A stretch of 64,000 nucleotides of DNA from Amycolatopsis camponoti (lineage in GTDB: Bacteria > Actinomycetota > Actinomycetes > Mycobacteriales > Pseudonocardiaceae): NCBI RefSeq assembly GCF_902497555.1, contig NZ_CABVGP010000002.1, positions 508,501 through 572,500 of the forward strand. The letters run 5' to 3'. Position 1 is the first letter of the stretch. Each line of letters begins with the position of its first letter. The notes under the pieces were generated by a model that was not told the origin of the DNA, made no database searches, and saw only the letters and a program-made list of their open reading frames with translations. The position numbers and the translations under genes are program-made. Positions 8,463 to 16,299 of this stretch are shown here, in pieces.

Positions 8463-8596
8463 AGGTGCCCGCCATTCCGTGTGGGGAAATGCTCCAGGTG
8501 CCCGGAGTTTTTCACAATCGTCACGACGTGTACAGCGGGCGGACATTAGTTCATGAATGTGAATGATAGACCGGTGAGTGGAATACCCCGGAAAGG

Positions 8597-8629
8597 GCGA
8601 AGGCCCGGCGGGGGACACCGGGCCTTCGC
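8597..8629 (-). terminator. Terminator hairpin downstream of the SH3b gene
   Basis: A perfect 12-bp stem (GCGAAGGCCCGG at 8597-8608 with its complement at 8618-8629) and 9-nt loop follow the stop codon at 8691 on the minus strand. It should end the SH3b transcript and insulate the GH88 promoter. Confidence 0.65.
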
Positions 8630-8690
8630 TTCTCTCGCGGGGATGAGGGCAGTCAACCACGCGAACCTCGGGGCTCGATCGAGCCGCGGT

Positions 8691-9914
8691 TCAGCACAGG
8701 GGCGCGACCGGTTCGTCGGAGCCGGTCTGCAGGTACGTGTCCGAGACGTAGTTGTTCGGGCCGATCCGGTCCCAGATGGTGCTGGTGCCGAACGTGCCGG
8801 TGACGCTGTCGCCCAGGACGTAGCACTCGATGTTGACCCGGGCGTAGTTCGCCGCGAGACCCTTGACGGCGGCCGAGGTGCTCGCGCTCGCCCGCACGTT
8901 CATCGGGTCGCCCGCGGTCTTCACCGTGCCGGTCGGGCCGGTGCCGGTCCACAGGTAGGTGACGTTCACGTTCCCGTTGTCCGACATGCCGAGCCCGTCG
9001 TAGAAGACGCCGTCGCCGAGGTCGATGCCGGCCGGGTTGCCGACCTTGTAGCCGAGGTCGTCCTTGCCGCCGTTGTAGCCGTTGTGGTAGGCGGCGTAGG
9101 CCTCGGGCTGGCCCTGCGGGAGGTCCTTGTACTCGTAGCGCACCGAAGCCGGGTTCCAGTAGTCGTCCTTGGTGTTCCACGGGCCGACGTCCCACACCGG
9201 CGCGTACTCGCAGCGGCTGTTGTCGGTCTTGCAGACGCGGACGCTGTACGAGCCGGACGCCTTCGGGGAGAGCCCGCGGCCGGACGGCAGTGCGACGAAG
9301 TGGTCGCGGCTGGTGATGACGTGGCCGTTCGCGGTGGTGCCGCCGACGAGACCTTCGCGGGTGGCGTAGATCTTGTAGGTCAGCGCGGCCGTCGCGGCGA
9401 GCGCGTTCACCTGCGGGGCGCTGTCGGCGCTCAGCCCGAGGCCCTTGACGGCCGGGCGGACGCCGTCGGTGTCGCTGTGCAGGCTGACCCGCGCCTGCAC
9501 GACGCTGACGGCGGTCTTGAACGCCGTGCCGGCGGGCGTCCACTCGGTCCAGTCGTTCACCCCGGTGCGGCCGCGGACGTCGACGTCGACCGCGGTGCCC
9601 TTCGGGGTGTCGGCCGACAGTTCCGCGCTGACGCGGTTCGCCGGGGTGCCCAGGGCGTGCTCGGCGGTGATGAAGCTGCCTTCACTGCCGGCGAACACCT
9701 GCGCGGTTCTGTGCCACGCGGCATCGGCCAGGGTCAGGGTTCCGCCCGCACCGGTGACGTTGACGTCGTCGAAGTCCACAGTGGACACGTTTTCCTGCCA
9801 GCTCGCGCCACTGGTGGTGGTCGCGGCCTGGGCGGGTGCTCCGGCCAGCGCCGTCACCGCCCCGGCGGCCAGAACCGCCGCGGTCACGCGGCCGGCTTTC
9901 TTGATCCGGATCAT
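8691..9914 (-). CDS. Secreted protein with C-terminal SH3b domain
   Basis: A 407-residue exported protein. Residues 1-30 are a Sec signal peptide ending AQA. The central part (about 40-310) is of unknown type, with RTGVNDWTEWTP and a cysteine pair in VRVCKTDNSRCEYAPVWDVG; the section ending in AYHNGYNG is reminiscent of secreted protein-binding modules, but I do not recognise a family. Residues about 325-405 form a bacterial SH3 domain (GTVKTAGDPMNVRASASTSA, then SDTYLQTGSDEPVAP). This is a clear paralogue of the domain in the gene at 13049. SH3b domains usually bind peptidoglycan or other cell-wall polymers. The ATG has GAGGAG upstream. The two paralogues flank an AfsR/SARP regulator and share an operator-like direct repeat. 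Confidence 0.75.
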   Translation of the reverse strand: MIRIKKAGRVTAAVLAAGAVTALAGAPAQAATTTSGASWQENVSTVDFDDVNVTGAGGTLTLADAAWHRTAQVFAGSEGSFITAEHALGTPANRVSAELSADTPKGTAVDVDVRGRTGVNDWTEWTPAGTAFKTAVSVVQARVSLHSDTDGVRPAVKGLGLSADSAPQVNALAATAALTYKIYATREGLVGGTTANGHVITSRDHFVALPSGRGLSPKASGSYSVRVCKTDNSRCEYAPVWDVGPWNTKDDYWNPASVRYEYKDLPQGQPEAYAAYHNGYNGGKDDLGYKVGNPAGIDLGDGVFYDGLGMSDNGNVNVTYLWTGTGPTGTVKTAGDPMNVRASASTSAAVKGLAANYARVNIECYVLGDSVTGTFGTSTIWDRIGPNNYVSDTYLQTGSDEPVAPLC

Positions 9915-9970
9915 CCCCGGTTCTCCTCTCGCACTCGTTCACTCGAACGTGGCGAAAGACTGACGGGGTG

Positions 9971-9989
9971 GCGTACATGATCCGTACAA
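9971..9989 (-). promoter_or_regulatory. SARP-type direct repeat upstream of the SH3b gene
   Basis: On the minus strand TTGTACGG (9989-9982) and ATGTACGC (9978-9971) share the core TGTACG exactly 11 bp apart. SARP-family activators bind direct repeats with 11-bp spacing just upstream of a -10 region. The start of the downstream gene is 57 bp away, leaving room for a -10 (CAGTCT, 9962-9957) and a short leader. A matching repeat precedes the other SH3b gene at 13011. Confidence 0.65.
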
Positions 9990-10001
9990 GCAGTGCGTGG
10001 G

Positions 10002-12935
10002 TCAGGCCGAAACGATGTGCGGCGGCTCCTCCACCGAGGTCGCGGGCTCCGGCGGCCGCGACGAAAGCTCCCGCCAGATCGCCAGCGCGCGCTCCGAATA
10101 GTCCCGCGACCGCTCCGGCTGCGACAACGCCCGGTGCAGCTCGCCGAGCAGCTGCGACACCTCGGCCTCCGAGCGCCGGTCGCCGTTGCGCCGGTGCACC
10201 GAAAGGGAGTTCACCAGCAGCAGCTGCGCGTGCGCGAAATCCCCGCTGTGCAAGCACAGCTCTCCGAGGTTCTGGTTCGCGTACCCCACGCAGTGGTCGT
10301 CGCCGAGGTCGGTGAAGATCGCGATCGCCTGGTCGACGTGCTCGCGCGCCGCCGCGAGGTTGCCCTGGTGCTGGAACAGCAGCCCCAGCCGCTTGTACGC
10401 GTGCGCCTCGCGGTGGCGGTCGCCGATCGCCGCCGACAGCTCCAGCGCGTCGGTGAACCAGCGCTTCGCCGCCGCGTAGCAGCCGCGCGACATCCAGACC
10501 GCGCCCGCGCCCAGGCGGGCCACCGCTTCGCCGTTCGGGTCGCCTTCCTCCGCGAACAGCTTCAGCGCTTCGTGGCAGTGGTCGAGCGCCAGGCCGTCCT
10601 GGCCGTCGATGCGCAGGATCGTGGCCAGCCCGGTCAGCGCGATGGCCACGCCCTGCGCGTCGCCGACCCGCTCGAACAGCGCCTTCGACTCCGCGAACGC
10701 CACTCGCGAGCCCGCGTATTCGTCCTGGTAAAGCAGGTACTGACCGAGGTTGCGCTGGACGATCGCCTCCCCGCGCAGCGAACCGGTCCGGCGGGCCGCC
10801 TCGAGCGCGATCGTGTGGGTGCTGTGCCAGTCGTCCTGGTGGCCGCGCAGGTCGAAGTACGGCGTCAACGCCGACGCCAGTTGCCACGCCAAGTCATCGA
10901 AGCCGTGCGAAGCGGCCAGCGAGACCGCCGCGACGCTCGTGTGCCGCTCGGCCGCGAACCACGCCGCCGGGTCGTCGGGCAGCACGTCGGCGGGCACGGC
11001 CGGGCGCGGCAGCTCGTCGTCGCAGTACATGCCGAAGAAGTGCAACGGCATCCGCCGCGCGGCTTCCAGGGCGAGCGCCAGGTATCCCTCGAGAACCCGG
11101 CGAAGCGCCGCGCGCGTCTTCGCCGCGTCGCTCTGCTCCGCCAGCTCCACCGCGTACACGCGCAACAGATCGTGCAGCCGGTAGCGCGGCTGCCCGGCCG
11201 AGTCGGAGCCGACGAGCTCGACGAGGTGGCCGTCGACCAGCACGTCGAGGACGTCCTCGGCCTCGCGGCGGCCCAGCACGGCCGCGACCGCCCACGCCGG
11301 GAACTGCACCGGCCCGAGCAGCCCGAGCCCGCGGAACGCCGTGGCCGCCGACATCGGCAGCAGGTCGTAGGACAGTGTCACGCTCGCGCGGACGGCGAGG
11401 TCGCCGACGCGCAGCTCGTCGAGCCGGCGGTGCTCGTCGCGCAGCCGGTCGGCCAGCAGCCGCAGCGTCCAGCCCGGCCGGTTCGTCAGCTTCGCGCCGG
11501 CCACCCGGATCGCCAGCGGCAGGTGCCCGCACTGGCGCAGGATCGCCGCGGCGCTCTCCGGCTCGGCGGCCACCCGCTCGGCACCGACGATGCCTTCCAG
11601 CAGCCGCGCGCCTTCGTCCTCGGGCAGCAGGTCGACGTCGACCGGCGTCGCCCCGGGGAGGCCGGGCAGCCGGAGCCGGCTGGTCACCAGCACCGCGCAC
11701 GCGCCGGCGCCGGGCAGCAGCGGGCGCACCTGGGCGGCGCTGCCCGCGTCGTCGAGCACCACGCACATCCGCCGCCCCGCCAGCCGCGAGCGCAGCAGCG
11801 CCGAGCGTTCGGCCGGCTCGCGCGGCAGGCCGGCGTCCGGGATGCCGAGCGCGCGCAGCAGTTCCGCGAGGACGCCCATCGGGGCCCGCGGCGACGACGA
11901 CGTGCCGGCCAGGTCGACGTGCAGCTGGCCGTCGGGGAAGTCGTCGCGCACCGCGTGCGCGACCCGGACGGCGACCGCCGACTTCCCGACGCCGGGGGCG
12001 CCGGCGAGCACGACCACCGCGGGCGTGCCCGAGTCAGCGCGCTCCCGCAGCAAGCCGGTGACCTCGGCGATCACGTCGTCACGGCCGGTGAAGTCCGGCA
12101 GGTCGAGCGGCAGCTGGCAGACCGGGACGAAGTCCGCCGGGCGCCCGGCGGGCAGGCTCTCGGTCACCAGCGTCGCGCGCAGCTCCCGCAGCCGCGCGCC
12201 CGGCTCGGCGCCGAGCTCTTCGCGCAGCACGCGCTCGGCCGACTCGTACGCCTCGACGGCGTCCGCGGTCCGGCCGGCGGCCCGCAGTGCGACGATCAGC
12301 TGCGCCCACAGCTCTTCGCGCAGCGGGTGCTCGGTGACCAGGCCGCGCAGTTCGGCGACGGCTTCGCCGCACCGGCCGAGGTCGATCCGGGCGCGCAGGC
12401 GCTGTTCCTGCACCGAAAGCCGGAGTTCGGCGAGCCGGGCGACGCTCGCGCCCCAGCTGTGGTCGTGCGGGAGTCCTTCGAGGACTTCGCCGCGCCACAG
12501 CGCGTCGGCCCGGTCGAGCAGCTTGAGAGCGCTCTCCGCGTCGGCCCGGTCGAGCGCTTCCTGCGCTTCGGCGGCCAGCGCCGTGAAGGCGAGGTGGTCC
12601 AGCTCTTCGGCCGACGCGGTCAGCAGGTAGCCGGACGCCCGGCTGCTGATCCGTTCGCCGAGGTCGGGGTTGATCTCGGCGAACCGTCTCCGGAGCGAAT
12701 GGACGTACGTGCGGATGTTCGCCGCGGCCGAACGCGGGGCCGCCTGCGGCCACAACACCTCGACCAGCAGGTCCGCGGACACGACGACGTTCGGCTGCAG
12801 CGCCAGCGCGGCCAGCAGCAGCCGGGGCTTCGGCCCGCCGAGCGGGATCACCTGCCCGGCGGCGGTGACCTCCAGCGGACCGAGGACGCGGATCGTCAGC
12901 GAGGTGGCCTCAACCTGCCCGATGAGTTCCCCCAT
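10002..12935 (-). CDS. AfsR/SARP-family regulator with NB-ARC and TPR domains
   Basis: A 977-residue regulator. Residues about 14-100 are an OmpR-type winged helix (LTIRVLGPLEVTAAGQVIPL, NIRTYVHSLRRRF), about 105-255 the bacterial transcriptional activation domain, about 280-530 an NB-ARC ATPase with P-loop GAPGVGKS at 312-319 and CVVLDDA as Walker B, and about 680-960 tetratricopeptide-like repeats. This is the AfsR layout, in which nucleotide binding and TPR contacts control activation of target promoters. It sits between two secreted SH3b protein genes that both carry TGTACG direct repeats, so these are the likely targets. It is long for a plain SARP but normal for AfsR. Its ATG lies 113 bp from the divergent SH3b gene. 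Confidence 0.93.
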   Translation of the reverse strand: MGELIGQVEATSLTIRVLGPLEVTAAGQVIPLGGPKPRLLLAALALQPNVVVSADLLVEVLWPQAAPRSAAANIRTYVHSLRRRFAEINPDLGERISSRASGYLLTASAEELDHLAFTALAAEAQEALDRADAESALKLLDRADALWRGEVLEGLPHDHSWGASVARLAELRLSVQEQRLRARIDLGRCGEAVAELRGLVTEHPLREELWAQLIVALRAAGRTADAVEAYESAERVLREELGAEPGARLRELRATLVTESLPAGRPADFVPVCQLPLDLPDFTGRDDVIAEVTGLLRERADSGTPAVVVLAGAPGVGKSAVAVRVAHAVRDDFPDGQLHVDLAGTSSSPRAPMGVLAELLRALGIPDAGLPREPAERSALLRSRLAGRRMCVVLDDAGSAAQVRPLLPGAGACAVLVTSRLRLPGLPGATPVDVDLLPEDEGARLLEGIVGAERVAAEPESAAAILRQCGHLPLAIRVAGAKLTNRPGWTLRLLADRLRDEHRRLDELRVGDLAVRASVTLSYDLLPMSAATAFRGLGLLGPVQFPAWAVAAVLGRREAEDVLDVLVDGHLVELVGSDSAGQPRYRLHDLLRVYAVELAEQSDAAKTRAALRRVLEGYLALALEAARRMPLHFFGMYCDDELPRPAVPADVLPDDPAAWFAAERHTSVAAVSLAASHGFDDLAWQLASALTPYFDLRGHQDDWHSTHTIALEAARRTGSLRGEAIVQRNLGQYLLYQDEYAGSRVAFAESKALFERVGDAQGVAIALTGLATILRIDGQDGLALDHCHEALKLFAEEGDPNGEAVARLGAGAVWMSRGCYAAAKRWFTDALELSAAIGDRHREAHAYKRLGLLFQHQGNLAAAREHVDQAIAIFTDLGDDHCVGYANQNLGELCLHSGDFAHAQLLLVNSLSVHRRNGDRRSEAEVSQLLGELHRALSQPERSRDYSERALAIWRELSSRPPEPATSVEEPPHIVSA

Positions 12936-13010
12936 GAGCGGATGCTATGACCCGTTCGACCTCAGGGGATAGATCCATTCGGAGTGTCTGCCCGCAGCCG
13001 TCCGGACCTT

Positions 13011-13029
13011 TGTACGAGTCGTGTACGAG
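13011..13029 (+). promoter_or_regulatory. SARP-type direct repeat between regulator and SH3b gene
   Basis: TGTACGAG at 13011-13018 is repeated perfectly at 13022-13029, an 11-bp spacing as in SARP operators. It lies in the 113-bp gap between the divergent regulator and the secreted SH3b gene. Because the plus-strand ATG is only 20 bp downstream, the message may be leaderless or the site may act on a promoter that overlaps the gene start. Confidence 0.7.
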
Positions 13030-13048
13030 CCCGGGTCACGCTCCCGCC

Positions 13049-13705
13049 ATGAAGCGTTCGAACCTCCGGCGGATGGCCGGATCAGCAGTCGTCCTCGCGA
13101 CGGTCGGCGCGCTGGCGACGGGTGGCGCGATCGAGGCGTCGGCCGCGGCGACCGGCACCGTCAAGACCGCGGGCGACCCCCTCAACGTCCGCCGGGCACC
13201 CACCGCGGGGGCCACGGCCGTCAAGACCGTCGCGAACGGCGCGTCCGTCACCATCGACTGCCAGACGATCGGCACGTCGGTGACCGGGACCTACGGCACG
13301 GGCACGTTGTGGGACTACGTTCCCGCGCTCGGCGGGTACATCTCGGACACCTACGTCTACACCGGCTCCGACCAGCGGGTCGCGCCCGACTGCGGCGTCG
13401 GTTCGGGCAGCGGCCAGTGCGCCGACGCGTGCGCCGGCGAAGGGCAGTACCGCTCGTCCGACTCCCACTTCCTGGTCTACGACACCGATGCCGACGGCTA
13501 CTCGGCCGTCGTCGCGTACTGGCTCAAGGGCGGCGCCGGGCCGTTCTACGTCTGGAACTCCGGCGGCGAGGGCACGAAGGTCGACAAGGCTGTCACCGTC
13601 CCGCACGGGGGCTGGGTGTTCTACAAGGTCTGCGTCGCGAACTACACGACCGCCAAGCCGGACCTGAAGTCCTGCAGCGACGGCATCACCGACTTCGCGG
13701 CCTGA
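13049..13705 (+). CDS. Small secreted SH3b protein
   Basis: A 218-residue exported protein. The ATG at 13049 begins MKRSNLRRMAGSAVVLATVG, a Sec signal peptide ending about residue 32 (ASA). Residues about 34-115 are a bacterial SH3 domain (GTVKTAGDPLNVRRAPTAGA, SDTYVYTGSDQRVAPDCG) nearly the same as the C-terminal domain of the protein at 8691. Residues 120-218 form a second domain with four or more cysteines (SGQCADACAGEG, KVCVAN, LKSCSD) that I do not recognise. The SH3b part probably binds cell-wall material. No good Shine-Dalgarno precedes the start. It is divergent from the AfsR/SARP gene, with the direct repeat between them. Confidence 0.75.
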   Translation: MKRSNLRRMAGSAVVLATVGALATGGAIEASAAATGTVKTAGDPLNVRRAPTAGATAVKTVANGASVTIDCQTIGTSVTGTYGTGTLWDYVPALGGYISDTYVYTGSDQRVAPDCGVGSGSGQCADACAGEGQYRSSDSHFLVYDTDADGYSAVVAYWLKGGAGPFYVWNSGGEGTKVDKAVTVPHGGWVFYKVCVANYTTAKPDLKSCSDGITDFAA

Positions 13706-13739
13706 CCGCGTCTTCCCCTTCCCCGAAAGGCATTCCGAC

Positions 13740-15311
13740 ATGGTTCAGGTCAACCGGCGCAAGGTGCTCCTCGGCGGGCTCGCCGCGGTCACCGCCACCG
13801 CGGCGTCGGCGGCGCTGCCGTCGTGGGCGAACGCCCGCACCACGGCGGCCGCCCCCACGATCCACGACCCCTTCCAGCTCGGCGTCGCGTCCGGCGATCC
13901 GCTTCCCGACAGCGTGGTGCTCTGGACGAGACTCGCGCCGGCGCCGCTCAACGCCGACGGCTACGGCGGCATGCCGGACGCCACCTACGCGGTCGACTGG
14001 GAGATCGCGAACGACGAGGCGTTCTCCTCGATCGTCCAGACCGGCTCGGTGAACGCGGCCCGCGCGTCCGCGCACAGCGTCCACATCGAACCGGTGGGCC
14101 TGCAGCCGGCGCGCGAGTACTTCTACCGCTTCAAGAGCTCCGGCTACATCTCGCCGGTCGGCCGCACGCGCACCGCGCCCGCCGCCGGTGCCGCGGTCAA
14201 CCAGCTCAAGTACTGCTTCACCTCCTGCCAGCACTGGGAGGAGGGCTACTACCACGCGTACAAGGGCGTCGTGGCCGACGACCCGGACCTGGTGCTGTTC
14301 CTCGGCGACTACATCTACGAGAAGAAGTCGGGCCGCACCGCGCAGGAGCGAAACCCGCGCAGCCTCGCCGTCGCCGACGACGCGACCACGCTCGCCCTGT
14401 ACCGCGCCCGCCACGGCCAGCACAAGACCGACTCCGACCTGCAGGCCGCGCACGCGATCGCGCCGTGGGTCGTGGTCTTCGACGACCACGAGGTCATGAA
14501 CAACTGGAACGGCACCACCTCGCCCGCGCCCGCCGCGCGCAAGGCCGCCGGGTTCCAGGCTTTCTACGAGCACACCCCGATCCGCTCGACGGCCAAGCCG
14601 AACGGCGCGTCGATCCAGCTGTACCGGCAGCTCATGTGGGGCAATCTGGCGCGGTTCCACATGCTCGACACGCGCCAGTACCGCAGCGCGCAGGTGGCCG
14701 ACCCGTCCGGTTCGGCGGGGCCGGCCTGCACCGACATGCGCAACACCTCGCGCAGCATCCTCGGCAGCACCGAAGAAGCGTGGCTGCTCAAGCAGTTCGA
14801 GTCGCACCCGGCCACCTGGGACTTCCTCGGCCAGCAGGTCTTCTTCGCGACGCGGGACGGCGACGGCGACAAGGCGACCTGCGAGAGTCCCGACTCCTGG
14901 CAGGGCTACGAGGCGTCCCGGAACCGGATCCAGCAGGGCTGGGTCGACCGGAAGGTCGCCAACCCGGTGGTGCTCACCGGCGACGTCCACCGGCACTGGG
15001 CCGCCGACCTGCGGCTCGACTACTTCGACCACAGCGACCCGCTGATCGGCTCGGAGCTGGTCACGACGTCGGTGACGAGCAACAGCGACACCGCGACCCC
15101 GCCGACCGCGGCCTGGCTGGCGAACAACCCGCACGTCAAGTACTGCAAGGGCGAGCGCGGCTACGTCCGCGTCACGACCACGCCGGGGCAGATGCGAGCC
15201 GATTTCATGACGACGTCCGACACCAGCGTCTACGACCCGGCGTCGGTCGTGATCAAGAACGATGTCAGCTACGTAGTGCAAGCAGGACGGCCTGGCCTGC
15301 AGAAGGTCTGA
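13740..15311 (+). CDS. PhoD-type alkaline phosphatase
   Basis: A 523-residue Tat-exported enzyme: NRRKVLLGGLAAVTATAAS is a twin-arginine signal. An N-terminal PhoD domain (residues about 40-140, FQLGVASGDPLPDSVVLWTR) precedes the metallophosphatase domain, with motifs FTSCQ, LVLFLGDYIYE, VVVFDDHEVMNNW and VVLTGDVHRHWAADL that supply the Fe/Ca ligands. It hydrolyses phosphomono- or diesters outside the cell, releasing phosphate. It follows the SH3b gene by 34 bp and might be cotranscribed. The start is preceded by GAAAGG. Confidence 0.92.
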   Translation: MVQVNRRKVLLGGLAAVTATAASAALPSWANARTTAAAPTIHDPFQLGVASGDPLPDSVVLWTRLAPAPLNADGYGGMPDATYAVDWEIANDEAFSSIVQTGSVNAARASAHSVHIEPVGLQPAREYFYRFKSSGYISPVGRTRTAPAAGAAVNQLKYCFTSCQHWEEGYYHAYKGVVADDPDLVLFLGDYIYEKKSGRTAQERNPRSLAVADDATTLALYRARHGQHKTDSDLQAAHAIAPWVVVFDDHEVMNNWNGTTSPAPAARKAAGFQAFYEHTPIRSTAKPNGASIQLYRQLMWGNLARFHMLDTRQYRSAQVADPSGSAGPACTDMRNTSRSILGSTEEAWLLKQFESHPATWDFLGQQVFFATRDGDGDKATCESPDSWQGYEASRNRIQQGWVDRKVANPVVLTGDVHRHWAADLRLDYFDHSDPLIGSELVTTSVTSNSDTATPPTAAWLANNPHVKYCKGERGYVRVTTTPGQMRADFMTTSDTSVYDPASVVIKNDVSYVVQAGRPGLQKV

Positions 15312-15335
15312 CGCCGGGGCGCTACGCTCAGTGAC

Positions 15336-15962
15336 GTGAGCGAAGAACTGGGTCTGCGGGAGCGCAAGAAGCTCCGCACGCGGGCGGCGATCTCGGCGGC
15401 GGCCATCGGGCTCTTCCTCGAGCGCGGTTTCGATGCGGTCGGGGTCGCCGAGGTGGCGCGGGTGGCCGAGGTGTCCAAGCGGACCCTCTTCGCCTACTTC
15501 CCGTCCAAGGAGGACCTGGTGCTGCACCGGTTCGCCGACCACGAGACCGACGCGGCGGACATCGTCCGCGCGCGGCGGCCGGGGCAGGGGGCGCTGTCGG
15601 CGTTGCGGGAGGCGTTCCTGCGCGGGCTCGAAGAGCGTTCACCGGTCACCGGCCTGTGCGACGAGCCCGCGGTGCTCGCGGTGTTCCGGCTGGTCACCGG
15701 CACGCCGGCGCTGGTCGCGCGGCTCGCGGAGTTCGCGTCCGCGGGAGAGGTGGCGCTGGCCGCCGCGCTCGCCGAGGCCGGCGTCCCCGCCCCGGACGCC
15801 GGCCTGGCCGCCGCGCAGATCGCGGCGGTCCGCCGGACGCTCGCCACGGCGAACATGGACGCGGTCGCGGCCGGCGTCCCCGCGGACCGGCGCCACCCGG
15901 AGGCCGCGGCGGCGGCCGAACGGGCGTTCCACCTGCTGGCGTCCGGAGTAGGGTTCGCCTGA
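15336..15962 (+). CDS. TetR-family transcriptional regulator
   Basis: A 208-residue regulator with an N-terminal TetR HTH at about residues 8-60 (TRAAISAAAIGLFLERGFDA, EVSKRTLFAYFPSKEDLVL) and an alanine-rich helical ligand domain. The GTG at 15336 lies 24 bp after the phosphatase gene. The target is unknown. TetR genes in this arrangement often control an efflux pump or a neighbouring enzyme, but none is adjacent on the opposite strand. Confidence 0.9.
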   Translation: MSEELGLRERKKLRTRAAISAAAIGLFLERGFDAVGVAEVARVAEVSKRTLFAYFPSKEDLVLHRFADHETDAADIVRARRPGQGALSALREAFLRGLEERSPVTGLCDEPAVLAVFRLVTGTPALVARLAEFASAGEVALAAALAEAGVPAPDAGLAAAQIAAVRRTLATANMDAVAAGVPADRRHPEAAAAAERAFHLLASGVGFA

Positions 15963-15984
15963 GCCGCCCGGATCATGACGAATT

Positions 15985-16000
15985 CATGGTCCGGACCATG
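15985..16000. promoter_or_regulatory. 16-bp perfect palindrome
   Basis: CATGGTCCGGACCATG is self-complementary and is followed by ACGG. CATGACG occurs at 15974 and again at 15997. It lies 22 bp past the TetR stop codon and could be an operator or a small protein-binding site. No promoter is clearly tied to it. Confidence 0.45.
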
Positions 16001-16120
16001 ACGGATGCACGTTTTCACCGGGCTCTTCGAAGGTAGACTGCGAATCCGGAAAGGACGCCGGAGCCGGCCCCGGTGTCCCCGCCGCGGCCCGGCCGCGGTT
16101 TCCGGCCACACACGAACACC

Positions 16121-16159
16121 GGGGGACCCGCGTCCGACTGGGGGTGGCGCGGGTCCCCC
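16121..16159 (+). terminator. Hairpin downstream of the TetR gene
   Basis: GGGGGACCCGCG (16121-16132) pairs perfectly with 16148-16159 around a 15-nt loop. It lies between the TetR gene and the GH28 promoter and probably separates the two transcripts. The rest of 15963-16299 contains only the palindrome at 15985 and the promoter at 16201. Confidence 0.55.
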
Positions 16160-16200
16160 GGGCCTCACGGGAATGGGCTTTCCCCGCTTTCCCGCCGATC

Positions 16201-16230
16201 TTGACACCTCGCTCGCGGCCCTCGTAGGCT
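16201..16230 (+). promoter_or_regulatory. Promoter of the GH28 gene
   Basis: A consensus -35 TTGACA (16201-16206) and a -10 TAGGCT (16225-16230) are separated by 18 bp. Transcription would start near 16237 and give a leader of about 60 nt. This is the best housekeeping-type promoter match in the carbohydrate region. Confidence 0.65.
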
Positions 16231-16299
16231 GAGTGCTCCGCCGTCATGTCCCGCTTTCCCGAAGCATTGCGAGCTCGAATCATGACAAGGCGGTCAACG

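Noticed and set aside
9993..12950. A plus-strand frame of nearly 1000 codons opposite the AfsR/SARP gene
   Set aside because: The minus strand reads a clean SARP-NB-ARC-TPR protein; the plus frame is a GC-skew shadow.
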